64,000 bases of DNA, taken from the NCBI GenBank assembly GCA_023150875.1, contig JAKLKC010000003.1, forward strand, positions 62,001 through 126,000. Direction: 5' to 3'. This DNA comes from Myxococcota bacterium. GTDB taxonomy: Bacteria; Myxococcota_A; UBA796; UBA9615; JAKLKC01. The notes under the pieces were generated by a model, which was given only the letters and a program-made list of their open reading frames with translations, did no database searches and was not told the origin of the DNA. Made by a program: the position numbers and the translations under genes. Positions 41,103-49,583 of the stretch are shown in pieces. Position 1 is the stretch's first letter. Each line of letters starts with the position of its first letter.

Positions 41103-43640
41103 GTGGCCCTGCTGTTCTTCAAGTCCGAGCGCAACGCCTCGCTCCAGCGGATCCGCGAACGGAGCTGGGCCACCCTCGCCGAGAGGGACGAGCTGTTCGC
41201 CCACGTCTCCGGGCTCGACGACCTCCGGATCCAGGAGTTCGTCTGGATGCTGGGCAGCCCGGACTCCGACGTGCGCCAGCTCGGAGCCCGCCTCGCCCGC
41301 CGCTGCCACGACCCCGCCGCCGTCCCGGTGCTGCTCAAGGAGGCACAGGCCCAGAGCCGCCCCCAGGTCCAGCGCCTCATCGCCAAGGTCATCGCCGATC
41401 TGCCCCGGGGCGTGCTGGTCCCGGCCCTCCTGGAGAGGCTCGCCAAGGGGGACCTGAACGAGAGGCTCCGCGTCCTCGACGTGTACGAGACCCATCCGGA
41501 CCTCCCGGACGTCGGCCTGGTCCTGGCGCTGCTCCGGGACGCCGATCCCGAGGTCCGCCGCCGCTCCCTCACCCGCCTCTCCTCCCGGCCCGCCGGCGCA
41601 ATGGACTCCCGGGTGGAGGAGCGCCTGCTCTCCCTCCTGGAGGACGAGGACGCCGCGATCCGCCTCCTCGCCCTGACCTGCCTGGGGGACGCGCCGTCCC
41701 CCCCGGCGAGGGCCCGGATCCTCGCCCTCCTCTCGGACTCCGATCCCGGCGTGCAGCAGAAGGCCCTGGAACACCTCTCGCGGAACGCCGTCGTGGACGA
41801 CGCCGAGACCGAGAGGGAGCTGATCGGGCTCCTGGCCAGCGACGCCAACCCGGTGCGGGTGGCGGTGCTGCGGGTCCTGCTGGGCGCGGCGGACCAGACC
41901 GCCGTGGTCCGCCGGATCCTGCTGTTCTCGAAGACCATCCCCGGGTGGGCGCGGGAGCGGCTCACCCTGAGCCTCAAGGAGCTGGGGCAGGAGCTCGTCG
42001 CCCCCGCCGTCGCCCTGATGCGGGACCCGGAGCCCGAGGTGCGCCTCGTCGCCCTGAGCGTGGCGGGCCTCTACGACACCCCCGAGGTCCTGGACGCGAC
42101 CCTCGCCCTGCTGGACGACCCCGACGAGTGGATCCGGATCACCGCCGTCGAGCAGCTCGGGCGCACCGGGGACGCCCGGATCGTGCCGCGCCTCCTGCCC
42201 CTGCTCAAGGAGGACGCCCTGCGGTGGGCGACCATCGAGGCCCTGGGGGCCATCGGCGACGAGCGCGCCCTGCCCGCGATGGTGTCGCTGCTGGAGGACG
42301 AGCGCGAGGAGACCCGCCTCGAGGTGCTCAACGCCATCCAGCGCTTCGGCAGGCCCGAGATCGCCCCCCAGCTCCAGCGCTGCGCCCTGACGGACCCCTC
42401 CCGGGTGGTGCGGGACCGCGCCCACGAGGTCCTGGGGCGGCTCCGGGGCGGCGACGGCGCGGAGGGAGCGGGCCCGGTCTCGACGTTGGCCCAGCAGAGC
42501 ATCCGGATCCGCGCCGCCGGCGAGGTCACCCGCCTGGACCGCATGCTCATGGACGCCCGGCGCCAGGGGGCCTCGGACTTCCACCTGTCCGTCGGCCTGC
42601 CGCCCACGGTGCGCCTGCACGGGGAGCTCGTCCCCCTGGACGCCCCCCCGGTGAGCCCCGGCGACGCCGAGACCCTGGTGCGGGAGATCCTCTCCCCCCG
42701 CCAGCAGGAAGTCCTGGACGCCCACAGCCAGGTGGACTTCTGTCACACCATCGAGAACGTCGGCCGCTACCGCGCCAACGCCTACCGGCAGCGCCTCGGC
42801 CTGTGCGCCGTGTTCCGGGTGATCCCCACCCAGGTCCCCACCTTCCACGACCTGGGGATCCCCGGGCACCTGGCGGACCTGGTGAACTACAAGCAGGGGC
42901 TGATCGTGGTCGCAGGGCCCTCGGGGAGCGGAAAGTCCACCACCCTCGCGGCGATGGTGAACCTCATCAACGAGTCCAAACGGGACCACATCCTCACCAT
43001 CGAAGACCCCATCGAGTTCGTCCACCCCATGAAGAACAGCCTGGTGAACCAGCGGGAGGTGAGCCGCCACACCGCCAGCTTCGCCAAGGCGCTGCGGGCC
43101 GCCCTGCGGGAGGACCCCGACTGCATCGTGGTGGGCGAGATGCGGGACGGCGAGACCATCGCCATGGCGATGTCCGCCGCCGAGACCGGCCACCTCGTGA
43201 TCGCCACCCTCAACACCACGTCGGCTCCCAAGACCGTGGACCGCCTGGTGGAGTCCTTCCCGCCCCAGGAGCAACCCCAGGTCCGAATGATGCTCAGCGA
43301 GTCCCTGAAGTGCGTGATCTCCCAGCAGCTCCTGGCCCGCAAGGATGGAAAGGGCCGGGTCGCCTGCTTCGAGGTGCTGATGAACACGCCCAACGTGTCG
43401 GCGCTGATCCGCGACAACAAGACCTACCAGCTCCCCTCCGCGATGCAGATCGGCAGGGCCCACGGGATCGTGCCCCTGGACGACGCCCTGCTGGACCTGG
43501 TGCGCCGGGGCCTCGTCACCCCCGAGACCGCCTGGCTCCGGGCCCGCAAGCGGGAGCTGTTCGAGGACCTGGTCCCCGACGAGTTCCGCGCCAGCCATCG
43601 CGGCGAGGTGGCCGCCGCCACCGAGGCGCCCCCGGCCTGA
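41103..43640 (+). CDS. HEAT-repeat array fused to a PilT-type motor ATPase
   Basis: 845 residues. The frame is open from far upstream, but GTG 41103 follows GGAAGG (41093-41098) by 4 nt and gives MALLFFKSERN as N-terminus; another in-frame GTG is at 41025. Residues about 30-460 are HEAT/armadillo-type helical repeats (VWMLGSPDSDVRQLGARLAR, LLRDADPEVRRRSLTRLSSR, LLDDPDEWIRITAVEQLGRT, LGAIGDERALPAMVSLLEDE). A complete PilT unit follows from about 478: LDRMLMDARRQGASDFHLSV, Walker A AGPSGSGKSTTLAAM (about 604), Asp box HILTIEDPIEFVH, Walker B DCIVVGEMRDGETIAMAM, His-box region ETGHLVIATLNTT. In that His box an Asn replaces the usual second His (TLHT becomes TLNT). A second pilT-like gene follows 32 bp downstream. 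Confidence 0.9.
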   Translation: MALLFFKSERNASLQRIRERSWATLAERDELFAHVSGLDDLRIQEFVWMLGSPDSDVRQLGARLARRCHDPAAVPVLLKEAQAQSRPQVQRLIAKVIADLPRGVLVPALLERLAKGDLNERLRVLDVYETHPDLPDVGLVLALLRDADPEVRRRSLTRLSSRPAGAMDSRVEERLLSLLEDEDAAIRLLALTCLGDAPSPPARARILALLSDSDPGVQQKALEHLSRNAVVDDAETERELIGLLASDANPVRVAVLRVLLGAADQTAVVRRILLFSKTIPGWARERLTLSLKELGQELVAPAVALMRDPEPEVRLVALSVAGLYDTPEVLDATLALLDDPDEWIRITAVEQLGRTGDARIVPRLLPLLKEDALRWATIEALGAIGDERALPAMVSLLEDEREETRLEVLNAIQRFGRPEIAPQLQRCALTDPSRVVRDRAHEVLGRLRGGDGAEGAGPVSTLAQQSIRIRAAGEVTRLDRMLMDARRQGASDFHLSVGLPPTVRLHGELVPLDAPPVSPGDAETLVREILSPRQQEVLDAHSQVDFCHTIENVGRYRANAYRQRLGLCAVFRVIPTQVPTFHDLGIPGHLADLVNYKQGLIVVAGPSGSGKSTTLAAMVNLINESKRDHILTIEDPIEFVHPMKNSLVNQREVSRHTASFAKALRAALREDPDCIVVGEMRDGETIAMAMSAAETGHLVIATLNTTSAPKTVDRLVESFPPQEQPQVRMMLSESLKCVISQQLLARKDGKGRVACFEVLMNTPNVSALIRDNKTYQLPSAMQIGRAHGIVPLDDALLDLVRRGLVTPETAWLRARKRELFEDLVPDEFRASHRGEVAAATEAPPA

Positions 43641-43672
43641 TCCCCCCGCCCCCACGACCCGGGAACGAACCC

Positions 43673-44755
43673 ATGAAGCCGATGGATCGCCTCCTCACCC
43701 TCATGGTGGACCGCGGCGCCTCCGACCTGCACCTCGTCGCCGGCAAGGCGCCCATCCTGCGCCTCTCGGGCCAGATGGAGCCCCAGCGCTCCCGCGTGCT
43801 GTCGAACCGCGACTTCGTCGAGCACGTCCGGGCCATCGCCCCCGCCCGCCTGTGGGAGCGATACATGCTCACCGGCGACGTCGACTTCGCCTACGAGGTG
43901 CCCGATCTCGCCCGCTTCCGCGTCAACCTCTTCATGCAGGAGCACGGCTTCGGCGCGGTCTTCCGGATCATCCCCTCGAAGATCATGACGGTGGACCAGC
44001 TCGGGCTCCCCAGCCAGGTGGGCCGCGCCACCCGCTTGGAGGGCGGCCTGTTCCTGGTGACCGGCCCGACGGGCTCGGGCAAGTCCACCACCCTGGCGGC
44101 GGTGATCGACCGGATCAACAGCGAGCGCAAGCTCCACATCGTCACCATCGAGGACCCCATCGAGTTCGTCCACCCCAACAAGAGGTCGATCATCAGCCAG
44201 CGGGAGGTGGGCGCCCACGCCCAGGACTTCTCGTCGGCGCTGAAGGCGGCGGTGCGCGAGGACCCCAACGTGATCCTGGTGGGCGAGATGCGGGACCGTG
44301 AGACGATCTCCCTGGCCCTGGCCGCCGCCAGCACCGGCCTCCTGGTCTTCGGCACCCTCCACACCAACAGCGCGGCCAAGACCTGCGACCGCATCGTCAA
44401 CGTCTTCCCCACCGAGGAGCAGGACGGGGTGCGCTCGGTGCTGGCCGAGACCCTCCAGGGGATCGCCGCCCAGCAGCTCGTCCGCAAGAAGGGGGGCGGC
44501 CGCGTGGCGGCGGTGGAGCTGCTCTTCCGCACCCCCTCGCTGCCGACGCTGATCCGCGAGGGCAAGACCCACCAGCTCACCGGCCTGATACAGATGGGGC
44601 GGCGCCAGGGGATGATCGCCATGGACGACTCCCTGGCGGCCCTGGTCCAGGCGGGCACGATCTCCTTCGAGGACGCCTACGAGAAGGCCATCGACAAGGC
44701 GAGCTTCCGCGCCCTCCTGGGGGGCGTCCCCGAGGCGCCGGCGGCGATGGTCTGA
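43673..44755 (+). CDS. PilT-family type IV pilus motor ATPase
   Basis: 360 residues, standard length. N-terminal PAS-like part MKPMDRLLTLMVDRGASDLH followed by LVAG; Walker A GPTGSGKSTTLAAVID (about 130), Asp box HIVTIEDPIEFVHPNK, Walker B NVILVGEMRDRETISLAL, His box LLVFGTLHTNSAAKTCDRIV. C-terminal region GLIQMGRRQGMIAMDDSLAA is typical of PilT/PilU. It could be PilU-like (retraction accessory). It lies 32 bp after the HEAT-PilT fusion, suggesting an operon; the canonical pilT is 20 kb away at 22137. Confidence 0.92.
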   Translation: MKPMDRLLTLMVDRGASDLHLVAGKAPILRLSGQMEPQRSRVLSNRDFVEHVRAIAPARLWERYMLTGDVDFAYEVPDLARFRVNLFMQEHGFGAVFRIIPSKIMTVDQLGLPSQVGRATRLEGGLFLVTGPTGSGKSTTLAAVIDRINSERKLHIVTIEDPIEFVHPNKRSIISQREVGAHAQDFSSALKAAVREDPNVILVGEMRDRETISLALAAASTGLLVFGTLHTNSAAKTCDRIVNVFPTEEQDGVRSVLAETLQGIAAQQLVRKKGGGRVAAVELLFRTPSLPTLIREGKTHQLTGLIQMGRRQGMIAMDDSLAALVQAGTISFEDAYEKAIDKASFRALLGGVPEAPAAMV

Positions 44756-44800
44756 CCCGCCACGCTGGGCGGCCCGCGCGTTTCGTGGTACGTAGAGGCA

Positions 44801-44856
44801 CGGGTCGCCGGACGGTCGGGCCGGACCGCCCGCCCCGCACCCCGCCGGGCGACCCG
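44801..44856 (+). promoter_or_regulatory. Nested stem-loop in the leader of the ASH-domain lipoprotein gene
   Basis: Outer arms CGGGTCGCC (44801-44809) and GGCGACCCG (44848-44856) form a 9-bp perfect stem; an inner CGGTC/GACCG hairpin (44813-44828) lies inside. The 3' arm ends 10 nt before GTG 44867 and abuts the GAGGGGGG ribosome binding site, so folding could affect initiation. Confidence 0.35.
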
Positions 44857-44866
44857 AGGGGGGCCC

Positions 44867-46177
44867 GTGTCCCGCGCCACCGCACCGCTCCTGTTCCTGG
44901 CCCTGCTCTGGGCCTGCTCCGACCACGACCTCTCCCTCGCCCCCGGCGACGGCGACCTCCCCTCCGGACCCGCCATCGCCGTCGACCCGTCCTCCCTGGA
45001 CTTCGGGGCGGTGCGGGTCGGCCGCTCCGGGGGCACCCTGCCGGTGACGGTCTCCAACGTGGGGACCGCCGCCCTGGACCTGCTGGGCCTGGAGCTGGAC
45101 AGCGCCTGGCCCGACGCCTTCCTGGTCACGGACCCCGCCGACGCCCGCCTCGACCCCGGCGCCTCCACCACCTTCTCGGTCACCTACGCCGCCACCGCCG
45201 AGGCCGCCCAGGGGCTCCGGGTCTCGGTCCGGAGCACCGATCCCGAGTCCCCGTCGGTCCCCGTGGACGCCTGGGGCGAGGGGGTGCGCCCCCGGATCCG
45301 CCTGACCCCGGACCTCCACGACTTCGGCGCGGTGCCCGGCGGCACCACCCAGACCCTCCTGGTGTCGATCCTGAACGAGGGCACCGACGCCCTCCGGGTG
45401 GACGAGGTCCGCATCGACGCCCCCAGCGGGGAGTTCGCCCTGGACCCCCTCCTGGACCACAACGGCGCCCTCCCCTGGTCCATCCCCCCGGGGGGAGACC
45501 TTCCGGTGCGGGTGGACTACGGCCCCCTGGACGACGCCGGGGACGTGTCGACGGTGACGGTGGTCTCCGACGACCCCGACCACGGGGAGGCGGAGGCGGT
45601 CCAGCTCGGGGCGGGCACGGGCTTCAAGGGCTTCAGCACCGGCTGGTACGTGTACGACGACGGGATCCCCTACGAGACGACCTCCAACCCCTCCCACGTC
45701 GTGGACCACCACGGGGACGAGGACCTCTACTGGTACGAGCCCAGCGGCGCCCACGGCCTCATCGACTCCGTGGACCCCACGACGGACTTCGCGGTGCTGC
45801 GGGACTACATCCTGGCCCACGCCCCCGCGCCCGTCGAGCCGACGGAGCCCTTCGACTACGACGCGGGGAGCACCCTGGCCACCTTCGCGTTCGCGACGTT
45901 CACCTACTTCCTGTGCGACTTCTACCTGGACCCCTCGGACGATGCCGCCCTCTACGAGATCCGCTCGGGCACGGTGGACGACGGGATCCAGGTGATGGTC
46001 AACGGCGCCATCCTGGGCCGCCTCTCCCTCGGGGAGGCGGGCCGCTCCTGGCCCCTCACCCACGCCTTCCCCGGGGCGGTGAACTCCCTGGTGGTGATCC
46101 TGGTGGACGACTCCCAGGTGAACAAGTACGTCCACGACCTCGCCTTCTACCGGGACGGGGTGCTGGTGACGGACTGA
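44867..46177 (+). CDS. Lipoprotein with two ASH/Hydin-type beta domains
   Basis: 436 residues, GTG start. Lipobox LLFLALLWACSDHD. Two ASH (ASPM-SPD-2-Hydin)/choice-of-anchor D-like immunoglobulin domains: IAVDPSSLDFGAVRVGRSGG (about 39-145) and IRLTPDLHDFGAVPGGTTQT (about 146-245). The C-terminal half (about 250-436) is a beta-rich module (GFSTGWYVYDDGIPYETTSN; GTVDDGIQVMVNGAILGRLS) of unknown family that looks like a carbohydrate- or collagen-binding jelly roll. It is followed by glgC, separated by 96 bp with a promoter-like element. Confidence 0.78.
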   Translation: MSRATAPLLFLALLWACSDHDLSLAPGDGDLPSGPAIAVDPSSLDFGAVRVGRSGGTLPVTVSNVGTAALDLLGLELDSAWPDAFLVTDPADARLDPGASTTFSVTYAATAEAAQGLRVSVRSTDPESPSVPVDAWGEGVRPRIRLTPDLHDFGAVPGGTTQTLLVSILNEGTDALRVDEVRIDAPSGEFALDPLLDHNGALPWSIPPGGDLPVRVDYGPLDDAGDVSTVTVVSDDPDHGEAEAVQLGAGTGFKGFSTGWYVYDDGIPYETTSNPSHVVDHHGDEDLYWYEPSGAHGLIDSVDPTTDFAVLRDYILAHAPAPVEPTEPFDYDAGSTLATFAFATFTYFLCDFYLDPSDDAALYEIRSGTVDDGIQVMVNGAILGRLSLGEAGRSWPLTHAFPGAVNSLVVILVDDSQVNKYVHDLAFYRDGVLVTD

Positions 46178-46199
46178 CCGGACCGGGGGGCAGCCGACC

Positions 46200-46228
46200 T
46201 TGCGCCCGGGGGCCCGGTCGTTTACTGT
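46200..46228 (+). promoter_or_regulatory. Putative promoter of the glycogen operon
   Basis: TTGCGC (46200-46205), 17-nt spacer, TACTGT (46223-46228), about 45 nt before the glgC start. Confidence 0.4.
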
Positions 46229-46273
46229 CCCGCGCCGCGGGCGGCTCCCGCGGCACCCGAGGGGAGGCTCGAA

Positions 46274-47539
46274 GTGGCCACGACGCGGCTCATCGCGGCG
46301 GTGATGGCGGGGGGCGTGGGCAAGAGGCTCATGCCCCTCACGGCGGAGCGCGCCAAGCCTGCCGTGCCCTTCGGGGGCATCTACCGGATCGTCGACTTCA
46401 TCCTCAGCAACTGCCTGCACTCCGGGATCCGCCAGATCCTGGTGCTCACCCAGTACAAGTCCGACTCCCTCAACCGCCACCTCATCCACGCCTGGTATCC
46501 CCTCTTCCCCCCGAGCCTCGGCTACATGATCGAGGCCGTGCCCCCCCAGCAGTGGGTCGGCGAGCGCTGGTACGCCGGGACGGCGGACTCCGTCTACCAG
46601 AGCTTCTTCCGGGTCCGGGACCTGCGCCCCGAGCACGTCGCCGTCCTCGCCGGCGACCACATCTACAAGATGGACATCCGCCGGATGTTCGAATTCCACG
46701 TAGACTCCGGGGCCGACGCCACCGTCTCGTGCATCGAGGCCCCCGTCGAAGAGGCCGCGGGCGCGTTCGGCGTCGCCGTGGTCGGCCCCGACGGCGAGCG
46801 CATCGTCTCCTTCGAGGAGAAGCCCCAGAAGCCCACCCCCATCCCCGGCCGCCCCGACACCTGCCTCGCCTCCATGGGGATCTACATCTTCCGCTCGAAG
46901 GTCCTGGACGACGTGCTGGAGGCCGGCCCCGGCCGCCAGCGCCAGTACGACTTCGGCACCGACATCCTGCCCTCCATGGTGGCCGGTGGCGCCCGGGTCT
47001 GCGCCTGGCAGTTCCGGGACGAGAGGGGCCAGCCCGGCTACTGGCGGGACGTCGGCACGGTGGACGCCCTGTACGAGGCCAACATGGACCTCGTCCGGCC
47101 CGTCCCCCGGCTGAACCTCTACGACGACGTCTGGCCCATCATCGGCCTGCGCCGTCACGTGCCCCCCGCCAAGTTCGTCTTCGCCCAGGCGGACGCCGAG
47201 GGGGGCCGGCGCGGCGAGGCCCACGACTCCCTGGTCAGCTCCGGCGTCATCGTCTCCGGCGGCCGGGTGAAGCGCTCGGTCCTCAGCCCCCGGGTGCGGG
47301 TCAACAGCTTCGCCTCGGTGGAGGACAGCGTGCTCCACGACAACGTCGACGTCGGGCGCTACGCCATCCTGCGCCGGGCCATCGTCGACAAGGGGGTCCG
47401 GATCCCGGCGGGGGAGCAGATCGGCGTCGACCTCGCCCGGGACCGCGCCCGCTTCACCGTGAGCGACCGAGGGATCGTCGTCATCCCCAAGAACTACCAG
47501 TTCGAGCCCCGCGCCGTTGGCCCCAGGGTCGAGACATGA
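46274..47539 (+). CDS. glgC: Glucose-1-phosphate adenylyltransferase
   Basis: 421 residues, GTG start with GGGGAGG upstream. Nucleotidyltransferase motif MAGGVGKRLMPLTAERAKPA followed by VPFGGIYRIVDF. Also WYAGTADSVYQSF, VLAGDHIYKMDIRRM, the YWRDVGTVDALYEANMDLV region, and left-handed beta-helix repeats toward the end. It makes ADP-glucose, the committed step in glycogen synthesis, and heads the coupled operon glgC-DUF4912-GH57-GH57-galT-glgA. The stop overlaps the next start (ATGA). Confidence 0.96.
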   Translation: MATTRLIAAVMAGGVGKRLMPLTAERAKPAVPFGGIYRIVDFILSNCLHSGIRQILVLTQYKSDSLNRHLIHAWYPLFPPSLGYMIEAVPPQQWVGERWYAGTADSVYQSFFRVRDLRPEHVAVLAGDHIYKMDIRRMFEFHVDSGADATVSCIEAPVEEAAGAFGVAVVGPDGERIVSFEEKPQKPTPIPGRPDTCLASMGIYIFRSKVLDDVLEAGPGRQRQYDFGTDILPSMVAGGARVCAWQFRDERGQPGYWRDVGTVDALYEANMDLVRPVPRLNLYDDVWPIIGLRRHVPPAKFVFAQADAEGGRRGEAHDSLVSSGVIVSGGRVKRSVLSPRVRVNSFASVEDSVLHDNVDVGRYAILRRAIVDKGVRIPAGEQIGVDLARDRARFTVSDRGIVVIPKNYQFEPRAVGPRVET

Positions 47540-47967
47540 GCGAGCCCAAGCACCCCCACCACCGCGTCGAGGCGCCGCCCCTCCTGCCGCCCCGCACCGG
47601 CGTCGCCGGGATCCGCGGCATGCCCCGGAACCCCCACTCCAGCTTCGTGTACTGGGAGCTCTCCCCCGATGACGAGGCGCGCCTCGCCGCGGCCCCGGGG
47701 GCGAGGGTGGTGCTGCTGGAGGCCGAGGGGGAGGGCTCCAGCGCCGTCGTCGGCGACGCGGCGGTCCCCACGGGCTCCCGCACCCGCCCCGCCCGGGGCG
47801 GCGAGTCCTACCGCCACGCCCTCGCCCTGCTGCACCCGGACGGCGGCATGGACCTCCTCCACGCCTCCCCCCGCTTCACCGCCCCCGGCGGTCACGGCGC
47901 CGAGGAGGACTTCGAGGCCGTCGCCGCCTACGCCCACCGCTTCGTTCCCCCCCTGGACGTCGGATGA
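47536..47967 (+). CDS. DUF4912 domain protein in the glycogen operon
   Basis: 143 residues. The motif HSSFVYWELSPDDEARLAAA is characteristic of DUF4912, a small beta-sandwich that resembles starch-binding/CBM48-like modules and often sits next to GH57 genes. The function is unknown; a glycogen-binding accessory role is an inference. Start overlaps the glgC stop and its own stop overlaps the GH57 start (ATGA both), so translation is coupled. Confidence 0.82.
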   Translation: MSEPKHPHHRVEAPPLLPPRTGVAGIRGMPRNPHSSFVYWELSPDDEARLAAAPGARVVLLEAEGEGSSAVVGDAAVPTGSRTRPARGGESYRHALALLHPDGGMDLLHASPRFTAPGGHGAEEDFEAVAAYAHRFVPPLDVG

Positions 47968-49583
47968 GAGCCTCCACCCTCCCCCTCCACGGTGCCCGGG
48001 GGCACCTGATGGTGGTCCTCCACGCCCACCTCCCCTACGTCCGCCAGCCCGAGCACCCCCGGTTCCTGGAGGAGGAGTGGTTCTACGAGGCGGTCGCCGA
48101 GACCTACGTCCCCCTCTACCGCGAGCTCCGGGCCCTCGCCGACCGGGGCGTCCCCTTCCGCCTCACCCTGGGGATCACCCCTCCCCTGGCGGAGATGTCC
48201 CGGGATCCCCTGCTCCGTTCCCGCCTGCGGGGCTACCTGGAGGACCGCCTGCGCCTCGCCGAGGCCGAGGTCGCCCGCACCCGCACCCACGATCCCCGCT
48301 TCACCGAGGCCGCCCGGGTGTACCTGGAGGTCTACGGCGAGGCCCTGCGCCTCTTCGACGAGCGCCGGGGCGACCTGCTGTCCTGCTTCCGCGAGCTGCG
48401 GGACGCGGGGCACCTGGAGATCGTCACCTGCGCCGCCACCCACGGCTACCTGCCCCTCCTCGCCACCCGGGAGGGGCGCCGCGCCCAGGTCCTCCAGGCC
48501 GTCCGCGCCCACCAGCGCCACTTCGGCGAGAGCCCCCGGGGGATCTGGCTCCCCGAGTGCGCCTACGCCCCGGGCCTGGACGAGCTGCTGGCCGAGGCGG
48601 GGATCCAGTACTTCTTCCTGGACCACCACGGGATCGTGGGGGCCGAGCCCCCTCCCCACGGCGTCCACGCCCCCGTCCGCACCCCCGGGGGCCGCTACGC
48701 CTTCGGCCGGGATCCCGAGGCGGGCCGGCAGGTGTGGAGCGCCACCGAGGGCTACCCCGGCGACGCCGCCTACCGGGAGTTCTACAAGGACATCGGCTAC
48801 GAGGCGTCCCTGGAGATGGTGCGGCCCTTCCTCCTCCCCGACGGCCGCCGCCACGGGGTGGGGATCAAGACCCACCGGATCACCGGCAAGGTGCCCCTGG
48901 ACCGCAAGGAGCCCTACGATCCCCGCGCCGCCCGGGAACGGGTGCAGCAGCACGCCGACCACTTCGTCGCCTCCCGGGTGGCCCAGGTGGAGGGGCTGGC
49001 CTCCTCCGGCGGCGGGCCCTTCGCCGTCGTCGCCCCCTACGACGCCGAGCTGTTCGGCCACTGGTGGTTCGAGGGGCCGGCCTTCCTGGGCGCGGTCCTG
49101 GAGCGCCTGGCCCGGAGCCCCGTCCGCTCCACCACCCCCGGGGAGTGGATCGACGGCGGCCTCCCCTGGCACGAGGGGCGCCCCGCCGCCAGCTCCTGGG
49201 GGGACGGTGGCTTCTACGACGTGTGGCTCAACTCCAGCACCGAGCACTACTGGCCCCACCTCCACGCCGCCGAACGCCGCATGGTGGCCCTCGCCCGGGA
49301 CCACCGGGACGTCGTGGACGGCCGGGCCGAGGACGAGGCGACGGCCCGCGCCCTCGCCCAGGCCGCCCGGGAGCTGCTGCTGGCCCAGGCGTCCGACTGG
49401 ACCTTCCTGGTGAGCGGCGGCACCGCCCCCGACTACGCCGACCGCAAGATCCGCCTCCACCTGGCCCGCTTCGGGCAGCTCCACGACCAGATCCGGCGCC
49501 GCGCCGTCGACGCCGAGGAGCTGGCGTCCCTGGAGGCCCTGGACAACCTCTTCCCCGACGTCGACTGGCGCCTCTGGGCGTGA
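47964..49583 (+). CDS. GH57 1,4-alpha-glucan branching enzyme
   Basis: 539 residues. The GH57 barrel starts HLMVVLHAHLPYVRQPEHPR. Catalytic Glu198 lies in GIWLPECAYAPGLDELLAE and acid Asp360 in VVAPYDAELFGHWWFEGPAF, spaced as in Thermococcus GH57 branching enzymes (E183/D354). The C-terminal helical part contains WLNSSTEHYWPHLHAAERRM and VSGGTAPDYADRKI. It makes alpha-1,6 branches in glycogen, replacing a GH13 GlgB. Starts at ATGA with the DUF4912 stop; the next gene begins at GTGA. Confidence 0.94.
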   Translation: MRASTLPLHGARGHLMVVLHAHLPYVRQPEHPRFLEEEWFYEAVAETYVPLYRELRALADRGVPFRLTLGITPPLAEMSRDPLLRSRLRGYLEDRLRLAEAEVARTRTHDPRFTEAARVYLEVYGEALRLFDERRGDLLSCFRELRDAGHLEIVTCAATHGYLPLLATREGRRAQVLQAVRAHQRHFGESPRGIWLPECAYAPGLDELLAEAGIQYFFLDHHGIVGAEPPPHGVHAPVRTPGGRYAFGRDPEAGRQVWSATEGYPGDAAYREFYKDIGYEASLEMVRPFLLPDGRRHGVGIKTHRITGKVPLDRKEPYDPRAARERVQQHADHFVASRVAQVEGLASSGGGPFAVVAPYDAELFGHWWFEGPAFLGAVLERLARSPVRSTTPGEWIDGGLPWHEGRPAASSWGDGGFYDVWLNSSTEHYWPHLHAAERRMVALARDHRDVVDGRAEDEATARALAQAARELLLAQASDWTFLVSGGTAPDYADRKIRLHLARFGQLHDQIRRRAVDAEELASLEALDNLFPDVDWRLWA

